From positions 62,001 to 126,000 of the forward strand of contig NZ_CP087190.1 in NCBI RefSeq assembly GCF_024749165.1: a stretch of 64,000 bases of DNA, in the 5' to 3' direction. Positions 33,399 through 42,340 of the stretch are shown in pieces. The notes under the pieces were generated by a model, which made no database searches, had not been told where the DNA came from, and saw nothing but the letters and a program-made list of their open reading frames with translations. The DNA comes from Pseudomonas sp. B21-023 (GTDB lineage Bacteria > Pseudomonadota > Gammaproteobacteria > Pseudomonadales > Pseudomonadaceae). Made by a program: the position numbers and the translations under genes. Positions within the stretch are counted from its first letter, which is position 1; each line of letters opens with the position of its first letter.

Positions 33399-34733
33399 AT
33401 GAAGAAGGCAAAACTGAGCCTCGCCTGGCAGATCGTCATCGGTCTGTTGCTGGGCGTTGCAGTCGGCGCGCTACTGAATCATTTCAGTGCAGAAAAGGCA
33501 TGGTGGATCAGCAACGTCCTCCAGCCGGCCGGCGATATCTTCATTCGCCTGATCAAGATGATCGTCGTCCCGATCGTGATTTCGTCGCTGATCGTGGGCA
33601 TCGCCGGGGTAGGCGACGCGAAGAAACTGGGCAGTATCGGCCTGAAGACCATCATCTACTTCGAGGTGGTGACCACCATCGCCATCGTCGTCGGCCTGGT
33701 CCTGGCCAACGTGTTCCACCCAGGCGCCGGCATCGACATGAGCACCCTGGGCACCGTCGACATCTCCAAGTACCAGGCCACCGCGGCCGAGGTGCAGCAT
33801 GAGCACGCGTTTATCGAGACCCTGCTCAACCTGATCCCGTCGAATATCTTCGCGGCGTTGATGCGTGGCGAGATGCTGCCGATCATCTTCTTCTCGGTGA
33901 TGTTCGGCATGGGCTTGTCGAGCCTGAACGCCGACCTGCGCGAGCCGCTGGTGCGTACCTTCCAGGGCGTGTCGGAGACCATGTTCAAGGTCACCCACAT
34001 GATCATGAACTACGCGCCGATCGGTGTGTTCGCCCTGATCGCCGTGACTGTCGCCAACTTCGGCTTCAGCTCGCTGCTGCCGCTGGCCAAGCTGGTGCTG
34101 CTGGTGTACTTCGCCATCGCCTTCTTCGCCTTCATGGTGCTGGGCCTGGTAGCTCGCCTGTTCGGCTTCTCGGTGATCAAGATCATGCGCATCATGAAAG
34201 ATGAGCTGATCCTCGCCTACTCCACCTCCAGCTCCGAGACCGTGCTGCCGCGCGTGATCGAGAAGATGGAGAAGTACGGTGCGCCGAAGTCGATCTGCTC
34301 GTTCGTGGTCCCGACCGGCTACTCGTTCAACCTCGACGGTTCGACCCTGTACCAGAGCATTGCGGCGATCTTCATCGCCCAGCTGTACGGCATCGACCTG
34401 TCCTGGAGCCAGCAGCTGCTGCTGGTGCTGACCCTGATGGTCACCTCCAAGGGTATCGCCGGCGTGCCAGGCGTATCGTTCGTGGTGCTGCTGGCCACCC
34501 TGGGCAGCGTGGGCATCCCGCTGGAAGGCCTGGCCTTCATCGCCGGTGTCGACCGCATCATGGACATGGCCCGTACCGCGCTGAACGTGGTCGGCAACGC
34601 CCTGGCCGCAGTGGTCATCGCCAAGTGGCAGGGTATGTACGACGCCGAGAAAGGCGAGGCGTACTACAAGTCGCTGGTGCTGGAAAAAGGCAAGAAAGAG
34701 GCCGTGGTGGCGGGCAAGACCGTCAACCAGTAA
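33399..34733 (+). CDS. gltP: Glutamate/aspartate:proton symporter GltP
   Basis: This DAACS-family carrier imports glutamate and aspartate with protons or sodium. The start at ATG 33399 (MKKAKLSLAWQIVIGLLLGV) gives 444 residues, the usual length; the frame is open further upstream but without similarity. Family motifs: LIKMIVVPIVISSLIVGIAG, the serine-rich hairpin YSTSSSETVLPRVIEKME, the NMDGT-like SFNLDGSTLYQSIAAIFIAQ, GIAGVPGVSFVVL and DRIMDMARTALNVVGNA. AAAGGG lies seven bases before the ATG. A strong terminator follows. Confidence 0.95.
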   Translation: MKKAKLSLAWQIVIGLLLGVAVGALLNHFSAEKAWWISNVLQPAGDIFIRLIKMIVVPIVISSLIVGIAGVGDAKKLGSIGLKTIIYFEVVTTIAIVVGLVLANVFHPGAGIDMSTLGTVDISKYQATAAEVQHEHAFIETLLNLIPSNIFAALMRGEMLPIIFFSVMFGMGLSSLNADLREPLVRTFQGVSETMFKVTHMIMNYAPIGVFALIAVTVANFGFSSLLPLAKLVLLVYFAIAFFAFMVLGLVARLFGFSVIKIMRIMKDELILAYSTSSSETVLPRVIEKMEKYGAPKSICSFVVPTGYSFNLDGSTLYQSIAAIFIAQLYGIDLSWSQQLLLVLTLMVTSKGIAGVPGVSFVVLLATLGSVGIPLEGLAFIAGVDRIMDMARTALNVVGNALAAVVIAKWQGMYDAEKGEAYYKSLVLEKGKKEAVVAGKTVNQ

Positions 34734-34752
34734 GCCGCTGAGCTGAACGAAG

Positions 34753-34776
34753 AGCCCCGACTTGTCGGGGCTTTTT
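34753..34776 (+). terminator. Intrinsic terminator of gltP
   Basis: AGCCCCGA-CTTG-TCGGGGCT followed by TTTT; nineteen bases after the stop codon. Confidence 0.93.
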
Positions 34777-34818
34777 GCTGTCTGAAAGTTGACCGCGGCC
34801 GTGTTACCCACACTGGCC

Positions 34819-34888
34819 CCATCGCCGGCAAGCCGGCTCTCATACGGGTATCGCAAATCCCTGTGGGAGCCGGCTTGCCGGCGATGGG
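34819..34888. repeat. REP inverted pair between gltP and the SpmAB-like gene
   Basis: CATCGCCGGCAAGCCGGCTC and the mirror CTGTGGGAGCCGGCTTGCCG lie about 20 bases apart, after the gltP terminator. Confidence 0.92.
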
Positions 34889-34961
34889 GTGCGAAGCGCC
34901 CCCAACAGCGCGTACGTTGATTGCGCTATCATTCGGGCATTTTTCACGGGGGAACACACGG

Positions 34962-36191
34962 ATGCTCAACGGCCTCTGGCTCGGCTTTTTCCTGATTGCG
35001 GCCATCAGTGCCCTGGGCCAATGGCTGGTGGGCGGCAATGCCGGCATCTTCGCCGCGATGGTCGAGAGCATCTTCGCCATGGCCAAGCTCTCGGTAGAGG
35101 TGATGGTCCTGCTGTTCGGCACCCTGACCCTGTGGCTGGGTTTTCTCAAGATCGCCGAGAAGGCCGGTATCGTCGAATGGCTGGCCAAGGTCCTCGGGCC
35201 GTTGTTCGCCCGGCTGATGCCGGAGGTGCCGCCGGGTCACCCCGCCTTGGGCCTGATCACCATGAACTTCGCCGCCAACGGCCTGGGCTTGGACAACGCC
35301 GCCACGCCCATCGGCCTGAAGGCCATGCGTTCGCTGCAGGAGCTCAACCCCAGCAGCACCACGGCGAGCAACGCGCAGATCCTGTTCCTGGTACTCAATG
35401 CCTCGTCACTGACCCTGCTGCCGGTGACCATCTTCATGTACCGCGCCCAGCAAGGCGCGCCTGACCCGACCATGGTGTTCCTGCCGATCCTGCTGGCCAC
35501 CAGTTGCTCGACCCTGGTCGGCCTGCTGTCGGTGGCGGTGATGCAGCGCCTGCGCCTGTGGGACCCGGTGGTGCTTGCCTACCTGATCCCCGGCGCGCTA
35601 TTGCTGGGTGGCTTCATGGCCTTCCTTGGCACGTTGTCAGCGGCCGCGCTGGCCAGCCTGTCCTCGATCCTGGGCAACCTGACGCTGTTCGGCGTGATCA
35701 TCCTGTTCCTGGTGATCGGCGCGTTGCGCCGGGTGCAGGTGTACGAGGCTTTTGTCGAGGGTGCCAAGGAGGGTTTCGACGTGGCCAAGGGGCTGTTGCC
35801 CTACCTGGTGGCGATGCTGGTGGCCGTGGGCGTGCTGCGCGCTTCGGGCGCCCTGGAGCTGGCCCTGGACGGCATTCGCCACGCGGTGACCTGGATGGGC
35901 CTGGATACGCGCTTCGTCGAGGGCCTGCCCACGGCGCTGGTCAAGCCGTTCTCCGGCAGTGCGGCGCGGGCGATGCTGATCGAGACCATGCAGACTCAGG
36001 GCGTGGACAGCTTCGCGGCGCTGGTGGCGGCGACCGTTCAGGGCAGCACCGAAACCACCTTCTACGTGCTGGCGGTGTACTTTGGCGCGGTGGGTATCCA
36101 GCGCGTGCGCCACGCGGTGGGTTGCGCGCTGCTGGCCGAGTTGTCCGGGGTGATCGCGGCGATCTTCGTCTGCTACTGGTTCTTCGCCTGA
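34962..36191 (+). CDS. SpmA-SpmB-like (nucleoside recognition domain) inner-membrane protein
   Basis: The 409-residue protein starts at ATG 34962. It has about nine membrane helices arranged as two Gate/nucleoside-recognition units: LGLITMNFAANGLGLDNAATPIGLKAM in the first and GLPTALVKPFSGSAARAMLIETM in the second, with QGSTETTFYVLAVYFG near the end. These are the SpmA and SpmB motifs of Bacillus, here fused in one chain. In non-sporulating bacteria the substrate is unknown. The gene overlaps the convergent lipoprotein gene by 19 bases at its 3' end. Confidence 0.87.
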   Translation: MLNGLWLGFFLIAAISALGQWLVGGNAGIFAAMVESIFAMAKLSVEVMVLLFGTLTLWLGFLKIAEKAGIVEWLAKVLGPLFARLMPEVPPGHPALGLITMNFAANGLGLDNAATPIGLKAMRSLQELNPSSTTASNAQILFLVLNASSLTLLPVTIFMYRAQQGAPDPTMVFLPILLATSCSTLVGLLSVAVMQRLRLWDPVVLAYLIPGALLLGGFMAFLGTLSAAALASLSSILGNLTLFGVIILFLVIGALRRVQVYEAFVEGAKEGFDVAKGLLPYLVAMLVAVGVLRASGALELALDGIRHAVTWMGLDTRFVEGLPTALVKPFSGSAARAMLIETMQTQGVDSFAALVAATVQGSTETTFYVLAVYFGAVGIQRVRHAVGCALLAELSGVIAAIFVCYWFFA

Positions 36192-36787
36192 GCCTGGCTG
36201 ACAGTCCAGTCGATCACCTGGCGCGCCAGCTGGTCGCTGGCCGTACCGAAGCCGGCGACCACTGCCGGCACTTGCTGGCTACCTAGCGGCTGGCGTACCT
36301 CGAAGCGTTTACTTGCGAGAATGCGCTGGCTGCGGCCCTGCACCAGCCGTGCATCGTAGCGGATCACCACCTCCACTGCCCCGCCCGGGCGGTACTCGCT
36401 CTGGAACGCTTGCAGTTCGCCACCCAGCTCGTAGTCCGCCTGCAGGTTACTATCGTCGGCGCTCAGTCGCTGCACTCGGCCATCGCGCTGGAAGCCGTCG
36501 AGCAGGCGATTGCGCACCAGCATCGGCGTCGGATCGCTCCAGCGGGCGCCCTTGTAGCTGCTGATCACATCCCCCTGGGGAATGACCGCGATACGCGGTC
36601 CGGCCAGGGCTTCGCTGGCCAGTGGCTTGTTCAGGCGCAGCGACCAGTCCAGCGGCGCGGCACTGCGGGCGGTCTGGCTCACCGGCAGGCGATAGATATC
36701 CACAGGCTCTGACTGCGGCAGGATCGAGCAGGCCGTAGCCAGGCTCAGGGTGGAAACGAGTGCGGCCCGGCGCAGCGACAGCTTCAT
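36173..36787 (-). CDS. ABC-type transport auxiliary lipoprotein (PqiC-like, DUF330)
   Basis: The 204-residue lipoprotein (lipobox LATAC|SIL, Cys20) matches the PqiC/YmbA family that partners MCE-type lipid transport. Visible parts: VDIYRLPV after the lipobox, GPRIAVIPQGDVISSYKGARWSD, LVRNRLLDGFQRDGRVQRL and ADYELGGELQAF. It is probably anchored in the outer membrane and contacts the MCE barrel. The start codon overlaps the MlaD-like stop (ATGA). It is last of the four-gene MlaE-F-D-PqiC unit. Confidence 0.9.
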   Translation of the reverse strand: MKLSLRRAALVSTLSLATACSILPQSEPVDIYRLPVSQTARSAAPLDWSLRLNKPLASEALAGPRIAVIPQGDVISSYKGARWSDPTPMLVRNRLLDGFQRDGRVQRLSADDSNLQADYELGGELQAFQSEYRPGGAVEVVIRYDARLVQGRSQRILASKRFEVRQPLGSQQVPAVVAGFGTASDQLARQVIDWTVSQAQAKNQ

Positions 36788-37722
36788 GGCTGGAACTCCT
36801 TGTTGTTGTCGCGGCCCAGCAGGTAGCCGCTGGGGTCGGCTTCCAGGCGACGGGAGATGCCCTTGAGCGAGTTGAGGGTCTCGCGCAGTTCGCGGATTGC
36901 CGGGGCGATCTGGTTCAGGCCCTGGGCGCTGTCGTCCAGGGACTGGCGGTTGTCCTGCAGCAGGCTGTTGATGGTCGCCGTGCTTTCGGCCAGCGACTGC
37001 ATGGCCTGCTCGGCGCTGCCGATGGCCTGCTTGCCCTGGGTGCCGAGCAGGCCATTGGCGTTGCGCATCAGGGCCTGGGTCTCGGCCAGGGTGGCATTGG
37101 CCTGCTTGCCGACCTGAGCCAGCTGTTCGATGGCCTCGGAAATCCCGCCCTTCTGGTTGGCGAAGGCGCCGGTGGTCTGCTCGAGGTTGGCCAAGGTATT
37201 GCTGAGGCGCTCGATATTGCTCGAAGAGAACATCTGGTTGGCGTTGTGCAGCAGCAGGTTGATGTTGGTCACCAGGTCGCTGCTGTCGTTGAGCAGGCGC
37301 GAGATTGGCGATGGCGAGGCGACGATTACCGGCAGCTTGCCGTCCTTGCCCTTGAGTTCCGGGCTTTGCGGCGTGCCGCCGCTGAGCTGGATGAACGAGT
37401 TGCCGGTCACCCCCGCCAGGGTCAGCTTGGCCTGGGTGTCCTCCTTGACCGGCGTGTCGCCGCTGAGGCGCACGCGAGCCAGGACCCGGCGCGGGTCCTT
37501 CGGGTCCAGGCGCAGGCTGCTGACATCACCGACCTTGATGCCGTTGTACTGCACCGGGCTGCCGCGGGACAGGCCCGAGACCGCCTCGTTGAACACCACT
37601 TCGTAGTCCTTGAAAGCGTCGTCGACACTGGACTTGGTCAGCCACAGGCCGAACAGCATGGCGCCCGCCACCACCAGCACGGTGACCAGGCCGATCAGGA
37701 CATGATGAGCTCGGGTTTCCAT
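36784..37722 (-). CDS. MCE-domain substrate-binding protein (MlaD/PqiB-like)
   Basis: The 312-residue protein has one N-terminal anchor helix (about 6-28, HHVLIGLVTVLVVAGAMLFG) and one MCE domain (about 40-115: VVFNEAVSGLSRGSPVQYNG, GVTGNSFIQLSGG). A long helical, probably tunnel-forming or coiled-coil C-terminus rich in Asn, Gln and Leu follows (about 150-300). It is about twice the length of E. coli MlaD and closer to PA- and Pqi-type MCE proteins. It likely carries phospholipid between the membranes. Three bases separate it from the ATPase gene upstream. Confidence 0.93.
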   Translation of the reverse strand: METRAHHVLIGLVTVLVVAGAMLFGLWLTKSSVDDAFKDYEVVFNEAVSGLSRGSPVQYNGIKVGDVSSLRLDPKDPRRVLARVRLSGDTPVKEDTQAKLTLAGVTGNSFIQLSGGTPQSPELKGKDGKLPVIVASPSPISRLLNDSSDLVTNINLLLHNANQMFSSSNIERLSNTLANLEQTTGAFANQKGGISEAIEQLAQVGKQANATLAETQALMRNANGLLGTQGKQAIGSAEQAMQSLAESTATINSLLQDNRQSLDDSAQGLNQIAPAIRELRETLNSLKGISRRLEADPSGYLLGRDNNKEFQP

Positions 37723-37725
37723 CGT

Positions 37726-38511
37726 TCAGCGCTCCTGGCGGGCGCGCAGGGCGGCGTTTTCGGCCGCCCGGCCACGCGGGCCGTGAAAATATTCGTGAAT
37801 CCAGGGATCAACGGTCTGCTCGACCTCGGCCAGGGGCCCGGCTACCAGCACCTTCTTCTGCGACAGCACCGCCACCCGGTCGGTAATGGTGTAGAGCGTG
37901 TCCAGGTCGTGGGTGATGAGGAACACCGACAAGCCCAGGGCGTCGCGCAGGGTGAGGATCAACTGGTCGAAGGCGGCGGCGCCGATCGGGTCGAGGCCGG
38001 CGGTGGGCTCGTCGAGGAACAGGATGTCCGGGTCCAGGGCCAGGGCGCGGGCCAGGGCGGCGCGCTTGATCATGCCGCCGGACAGCGAGGCCGGGTACTT
38101 GTCGGCGGCGCTGATCGGTAGCCCGGCCAACGCCAGCTTGACCCCGGCCAGGTGCTCGGCGTCGGCCCGCGACAGCCCGGCATGCTCGATCAGCGGCAGG
38201 GCGACGTTCTCGATAACGGTCAGGGAGGAGAACAGCGCGCCCTTCTGGAACAGCACGCCGAAGCGGCGTTCGACCAGCGAACGCTGGTTTTCGTCGAGCG
38301 TGGCCAGGTTCTGGCCGAACACCTTGACCGTGCCTTCATTGGGCCGGCGCAGGCCGACGATGCTGCGCAGCAGCACCGACTTGCCGCTGCCCGAACCGCC
38401 GACCACGGCGAGGATCTCACCGCGGTACAGGTCCAGGTCGAGGTTCTCGTGCACGCTCTGGCTGCCGAAGCGGTTGCACAGGCCCCGGGCTTCGATCACC
38501 GCTTCAGTCAC
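37726..38511 (-). CDS. Lipid-transport ABC ATPase (MlaF-like)
   Basis: The 261-residue ATPase starts at GTG 38511, whose bases overlap the permease stop (GTGA). Motifs: Walker A GGSGSGKSVLLRS, Q-loop VLFQKGALFSSL, signature SLSGGMIKRAALARAL, Walker B ILFLDEPTAGLDP, switch His in LITHDLDTLY. The MlaF/Ttg2A subgroup shows in the SGGM-x-KRAALARA form of the signature. It powers the MlaE-type permease next to it. The upstream open frame is only a shadow of the permease gene. Confidence 0.95.
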   Translation of the reverse strand: MTEAVIEARGLCNRFGSQSVHENLDLDLYRGEILAVVGGSGSGKSVLLRSIVGLRRPNEGTVKVFGQNLATLDENQRSLVERRFGVLFQKGALFSSLTVIENVALPLIEHAGLSRADAEHLAGVKLALAGLPISAADKYPASLSGGMIKRAALARALALDPDILFLDEPTAGLDPIGAAAFDQLILTLRDALGLSVFLITHDLDTLYTITDRVAVLSQKKVLVAGPLAEVEQTVDPWIHEYFHGPRGRAAENAALRARQER

Positions 38512-39641
38512 CAGCCCATCTCCATGAAGAACAGCGCGGCCACCGCGTCCAGCACGATGACCACGAAGATCGATTGCACCACGGCGGAGGTGGTGTGGGC
38601 GCCCACCGACTCGGCGCTGCCGCTGACCTTGAAGCCCTCCAGGCAGCCGATGGCGGCGATCAGGAAGGCAAAGAATGGCGCCTTTGCCATGCCCACGAGG
38701 AAATGCTGCACGCCGATGTCGCTCTGCAGCAGCGAGAGGAACATGGCAGGCGAGATGTCCAGGGTCAGGGCGCAGACCACCGCGCCACCGATCATGCCGC
38801 AGAGCATCGCGACGAAGGTCAGCAATGGCAATGCGATCAACAGTGCAAGCACCCGGGGCACAACCAGCAGCTCGATGGGGTTCAGGCCCAGGGTGCGGAT
38901 GGCGTCGATCTCCTCGTTGGCCTTCATCGAGCCGATCTGCGCGGTGAACGCGCTGGCGGTGCGCCCGGCCATGAGGATGGCGGTCAGCAGCACGGCGAAC
39001 TCGCGCAGGAAGGAGAACGCCACCAGGTCGACGGTGAAGATCGTCGCGCCGAAGTCGGCCAGCACCGTGGCGCCCAGGAAGGCCACAACGGCGCCGACCA
39101 GAAAGGTCAGCAAGGCGACGATGGGCGCGGCGTCCAGGCCGGTCTGCTCGAGGTGCGCGACCACCGGGGTGACTCGCCAGCGATGCGGCTGGAACAGGCG
39201 CAGGAACAAGGTCTGCAGGATCAGGCCGATGAAACCCAGCACCTGGGTGGTGTCCTGCCACAGCTGGTGGACGGCGCGGCCGATGCGCGCCAGCAGGAGC
39301 AGCAGCACTGGCTGCTCCGGTTCCTTGACCGGGATGCAGTAGTCTTGCACCGAGCAATAGACGTTCTTCAGCAAGGCCCGGCTGGCGTCGGGGAGTTCGT
39401 CGCTGCAGCGCGACAGGCGTTCGGAGCCCAGCAGTTCGGCCAGCAGCGAGGCACCGGCGGTGTCCAGGCGGCCCAGCTGGCTGAGGTCGACCTGGGTGTC
39501 ATCGCCGTACTGGCTGCCCAGGCGCTCGCATTCGTGCTTGAGCTCGGCGTAGTGGGCCAGGGTCCAGTCGCCGACGATGCGCAGGCGGGTGGGCTGCTGC
39601 TCGGTGTCCAGGGTAGCGCTCGGGGCGGTCATAGGCTCCAT
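38508..39641 (-). CDS. STAS-MlaE fusion permease
   Basis: The 377-residue protein fuses an N-terminal STAS domain (about 15-105: LRIVGDWTLAHYAEL, VDLSQLGRLDTAGASLLAELL) to the MlaE permease (about 120-377). The STAS domain is equivalent to the separate MlaB protein of E. coli. The MlaE part has about six helices with FLVGAVVAFLGATVL, FLREFAVLLTAILMAGRTAS, IGSMKANEEIDAIRTLGLNP (coupling segment) and GCLEGFKVSGSAESVGAHTT. The start is ATG 39641, with an internal alternative ATG four codons later. It leads the unit; no mlaC gene is present, which separates it from the canonical Mla operon. Confidence 0.94.
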   Translation of the reverse strand: MEPMTAPSATLDTEQQPTRLRIVGDWTLAHYAELKHECERLGSQYGDDTQVDLSQLGRLDTAGASLLAELLGSERLSRCSDELPDASRALLKNVYCSVQDYCIPVKEPEQPVLLLLLARIGRAVHQLWQDTTQVLGFIGLILQTLFLRLFQPHRWRVTPVVAHLEQTGLDAAPIVALLTFLVGAVVAFLGATVLADFGATIFTVDLVAFSFLREFAVLLTAILMAGRTASAFTAQIGSMKANEEIDAIRTLGLNPIELLVVPRVLALLIALPLLTFVAMLCGMIGGAVVCALTLDISPAMFLSLLQSDIGVQHFLVGMAKAPFFAFLIAAIGCLEGFKVSGSAESVGAHTTSAVVQSIFVVIVLDAVAALFFMEMGW

Positions 39642-39678
39642 GCATCTGACTGGTGAATCGGCGACTCAGATCATAGCC

Positions 39679-39740
39679 CATCACGGGGCAGGCCCGCTCC
39701 CACCAGAATCATGGCGTGGGAGCGGCGGCGCGCCGATGCG
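39679..39740. repeat. Degenerate REP pair upstream of the MlaE-like gene
   Basis: CATCACGGGGCAGGCCCGCTCCCAC faces GTGGGAGCGGCGGCGCGCCGAT; the second copy has lost its inner arm match. Confidence 0.75.
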
Positions 39741-39758
39741 ACTTGCCCGGCGATCTTG

Positions 39759-40769
39759 TCAGGATTCGACCACCCTGAACCGCAACACCCCGATCACCTG
39801 CCCGTCCTCGGTCAGCACCCTCACCTGCCACTTGCCCACGGGATTCGGTGGGAAGTTCTGCTTGTGGGTCCAGGCGCGGTAGCCCTCCTTGCGCCCGCCG
39901 TGGATGTCCAGGGCGATGCGGTCGACCTCTTTGCCGTCAAGCTGCCACACATGGTAGATGCGCTCGTTCAGGCCGCGCGGCGCGTTGATGGCGGTGTAGG
40001 CATACAGCCCGCCACTGCGGATGCGGCTAGCTGCTACTTCCTCCAGCGACGCGCCTGGCTGGCGGTTGAGCACCTCGGTGCTGATCGCCACGTCGGTCAT
40101 CCACAGCGTGGCCGGCGGCACCCAGGAGCGCAGCAGCCAGCCGCCGCCGCCCACCGCCAGGGTCACCAGCACCAGCGCTACGCCACGGCGCCAGTTGTTG
40201 ATCGGGAAGCTGCTGGCCAGGCTTGGGAACGACAGCGCCATGGCGGCGATCAGCGCAAGCTTGAAGCTCTGCGCGGTGGTCAGGTGAAGGATGATCGGCA
40301 GCGCCGTGAGCATGGCCGCGAACAGCGTCAGGGTATGCAGCGCCAGGAACAGCCAGCGCCGCGGCGCCAGCCACTTGTGGTACAGCGGGTCGATGATCGA
40401 GATCAGCCCCGCGGCACCGAGCAGGCCGGTGAACACCAGCTGGCCGCTGTTCCAGGTGGTGGTGATGAAGAAGAACGGCAGGACGAAGAACAGGCTTTCC
40501 TGGTGAATCATCTGCGTCGCGAAGCGCAGCAGCGGTTGTGGGATCTCGCGCTTGAAGGTGCGGGCGAACAGTTCGGTGAGGGTGTTCTCCAGCATCAGCC
40601 AGACCCAGCTGACCAGCATCGCGATGGCGATCCATCTGGCCAGGCCGGCCTGGCGGTCGACCAGGATGAAGCTGCCGATCCCCGAGACGAAGCCGTAGAG
40701 CGCAATGATGCCGGGGTAGCGCTTGAGCAGCTCGATGATGCGCAGGATAAAGCTGGGGAGTGGGGGCAT
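39759..40769 (-). CDS. DUF5924/DUF2914 membrane protein
   Basis: The 336-residue protein has about seven membrane helices in its first 215 residues (RYPGIIALYGFVSGIGSFIL, IAIAMLVSWVWLMLENTLTE, SLFFVLPFFFITTTWNSGQL). A soluble C-terminal domain (about 230-336) has the DUF2914 pattern: VYHVW-type IYHVWQLDGKEVDRIALDI, GYRAWTHKQNFP, GKWQVRVLTEDGQVIGVLRF. The soluble part probably faces the periplasm. Function is unknown. Neighbours on both sides are separated by REP pairs, so it is likely a single-gene unit. Confidence 0.85.
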   Translation of the reverse strand: MPPLPSFILRIIELLKRYPGIIALYGFVSGIGSFILVDRQAGLARWIAIAMLVSWVWLMLENTLTELFARTFKREIPQPLLRFATQMIHQESLFFVLPFFFITTTWNSGQLVFTGLLGAAGLISIIDPLYHKWLAPRRWLFLALHTLTLFAAMLTALPIILHLTTAQSFKLALIAAMALSFPSLASSFPINNWRRGVALVLVTLAVGGGGWLLRSWVPPATLWMTDVAISTEVLNRQPGASLEEVAASRIRSGGLYAYTAINAPRGLNERIYHVWQLDGKEVDRIALDIHGGRKEGYRAWTHKQNFPPNPVGKWQVRVLTEDGQVIGVLRFRVVES

Positions 40770-40809
40770 GGGGCAAGCAACAGGGAGCGGTGGATGGCTG
40801 TGCCAGCTT

Positions 40810-40872
40810 CATCGCGGGGCAAGCCTGCTCCCACGCATGAGTCGGCGTGGGAGCGGGCTTGCCCCGCGATGA
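40810..40872. repeat. REP inverted pair between DUF5924 and M16 genes
   Basis: CATCGCGGGGCAAGCCTGCTCCCACG faces CGTGGGAGCGGGCTTGCCCCGCGATG with 11 bases between. Confidence 0.92.
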
Positions 40873-40905
40873 GCGCTAGCGAACGGCTTACAGGATACCG
40901 CCGAA

Positions 40906-42309
40906 TCAAGGCGCCCGTGTAGCACCGCTGGGCTTGGTGTGTGGCCGACGGCGACGGATCAACCCGACCGCCAGTATCAGCCCCAACAACAACGCCACCA
41001 GCCCATACAACTCGTCATAGCCCAGCAACGGCTTCTCGATACGCAGGTAACCAGGCTCCTTGAGCAGCTCGCGCAGCGCCGCATCGGCCTGTTTCAGGCT
41101 GACCTGGCGAAGTTCTCGCACCGGGTCGGTGAAGCGCCCGTCCTCGTAGGCGTTGAGCGCCCCCCAGTAGTAGTCGGCGAGCGCCGCGTTGCCCTGGGTG
41201 GTCCAGCTCTCCCGGGCAATCGCTGCCTCCTTGATGCGGGCGAAGGTGTCCGGGTCCAGGCCATGCTTGCGCAGGTGGTCGAACAACTGCTCGAGTACCT
41301 TGAGTGCCTTGTCGAGGTCCTGGCGCTCGAGGTCGGCATTCAGGCTGAGCAGCCCGCTGTCGCCAAAGCTCTCGCGTTGCACCGATGGCCCGTATGAAAG
41401 CCCGTGGCGCAGGCGCAACTGGTCGTACAGCGCCCAGTCCAGGTAGCGCGACAGCAGCTCGAGGGTCTGGTCGTGCCCCTCCTCCAGGGTCGGCTCGATG
41501 AACAGCCAGTGCAGCTTGACGTTGTCGCCCAGCCAGCCGCGGGTCAGGTCGCGACGCGGCTCGGCCTGCTGGCTGATACTTTCGAGGTTGCGGCGTTCTT
41601 CGGGCTCGGTCGCCGGCAGCTCGCCGAAGGTGCGTTCCAGATAGGCCGGCAGCAGGCGGTCGAGGCCGCCGACGACGATCAGCGACATGTTGTTGGCCAC
41701 ATACCAGTGCTCGCGCAACTGCTGGACCTGCTCCAGTGTCATGTCGTCGAGGTTGGAGCGTTCCGGGCATTTCAGGCCCAGCTCGGTGGCCAGCTGGTCA
41801 CTGGCCGGATGGCCGATGTCCTGGCGATCGAGCCAGCGTTGCAGGCGGCCATAATGGCCACCGTCCTCGCGCTCGATGATCTTTTTCGCGGTGGCCAGCG
41901 CCTTGGCGTCGATGTGGGTATCGCGGACCACCGCCAGCAGCAGGTCGAGCACCTTGCGCTGGTTGCGCGCCGGGGCCTCGATGACGAAGGTGGTATTGGC
42001 GCTGCTGGTAAAGGCGTTCCACTCCCCGCCCAGGGCCTGGATGCGCTCCTCCAGGCCGCCCTCGCCCGTCTCGTCGATACCGCTGAACAGCAGGTGTTCG
42101 AGCAGGTGCGGCAGCTCGCGCTGGTCACAGTCGAAGTCGTCCAGGCCCACGCCCACCACCAGGCGGATCGACACATGATCGCGCTCGTAGCCGGACTTGA
42201 GGATCACCTGCAGGCCGTTGGGCAGCAGGTAGCCCTCGACCCGCGAGCGGTCGAGGGCGAGCGTGGGCAGGCTGCAGATCAGCAGGCAAACGAACAACAG
42301 GCAACGCAT
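40906..42309 (-). CDS. M16-family zinc metallopeptidase, secreted
   Basis: The 467-residue protein has a signal peptide (MRCLLFVCLLICSLPTLALD). The inverted zinc motif HxxEH is His68-Leu-Leu-Glu71-His72 (LPHLLEHLLFSG), and the third ligand is a Glu in KKIIEREDG (about 146-148). A second, catalytically silent half (about 250-420) follows, as in mitochondrial processing peptidase-like proteins. The extreme C-terminus has a hydrophobic helix (GLVALLLGLILAVGLI) and a basic tail, so the enzyme is probably membrane-tethered with the catalytic part in the periplasm. The substrate is unknown. Confidence 0.9.
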   Translation of the reverse strand: MRCLLFVCLLICSLPTLALDRSRVEGYLLPNGLQVILKSGYERDHVSIRLVVGVGLDDFDCDQRELPHLLEHLLFSGIDETGEGGLEERIQALGGEWNAFTSSANTTFVIEAPARNQRKVLDLLLAVVRDTHIDAKALATAKKIIEREDGGHYGRLQRWLDRQDIGHPASDQLATELGLKCPERSNLDDMTLEQVQQLREHWYVANNMSLIVVGGLDRLLPAYLERTFGELPATEPEERRNLESISQQAEPRRDLTRGWLGDNVKLHWLFIEPTLEEGHDQTLELLSRYLDWALYDQLRLRHGLSYGPSVQRESFGDSGLLSLNADLERQDLDKALKVLEQLFDHLRKHGLDPDTFARIKEAAIARESWTTQGNAALADYYWGALNAYEDGRFTDPVRELRQVSLKQADAALRELLKEPGYLRIEKPLLGYDELYGLVALLLGLILAVGLIRRRRPHTKPSGATRAP

Positions 42310-42340
42310 AGGCGAGCTTCGGTCTCCGGGGTGTCGTGGC

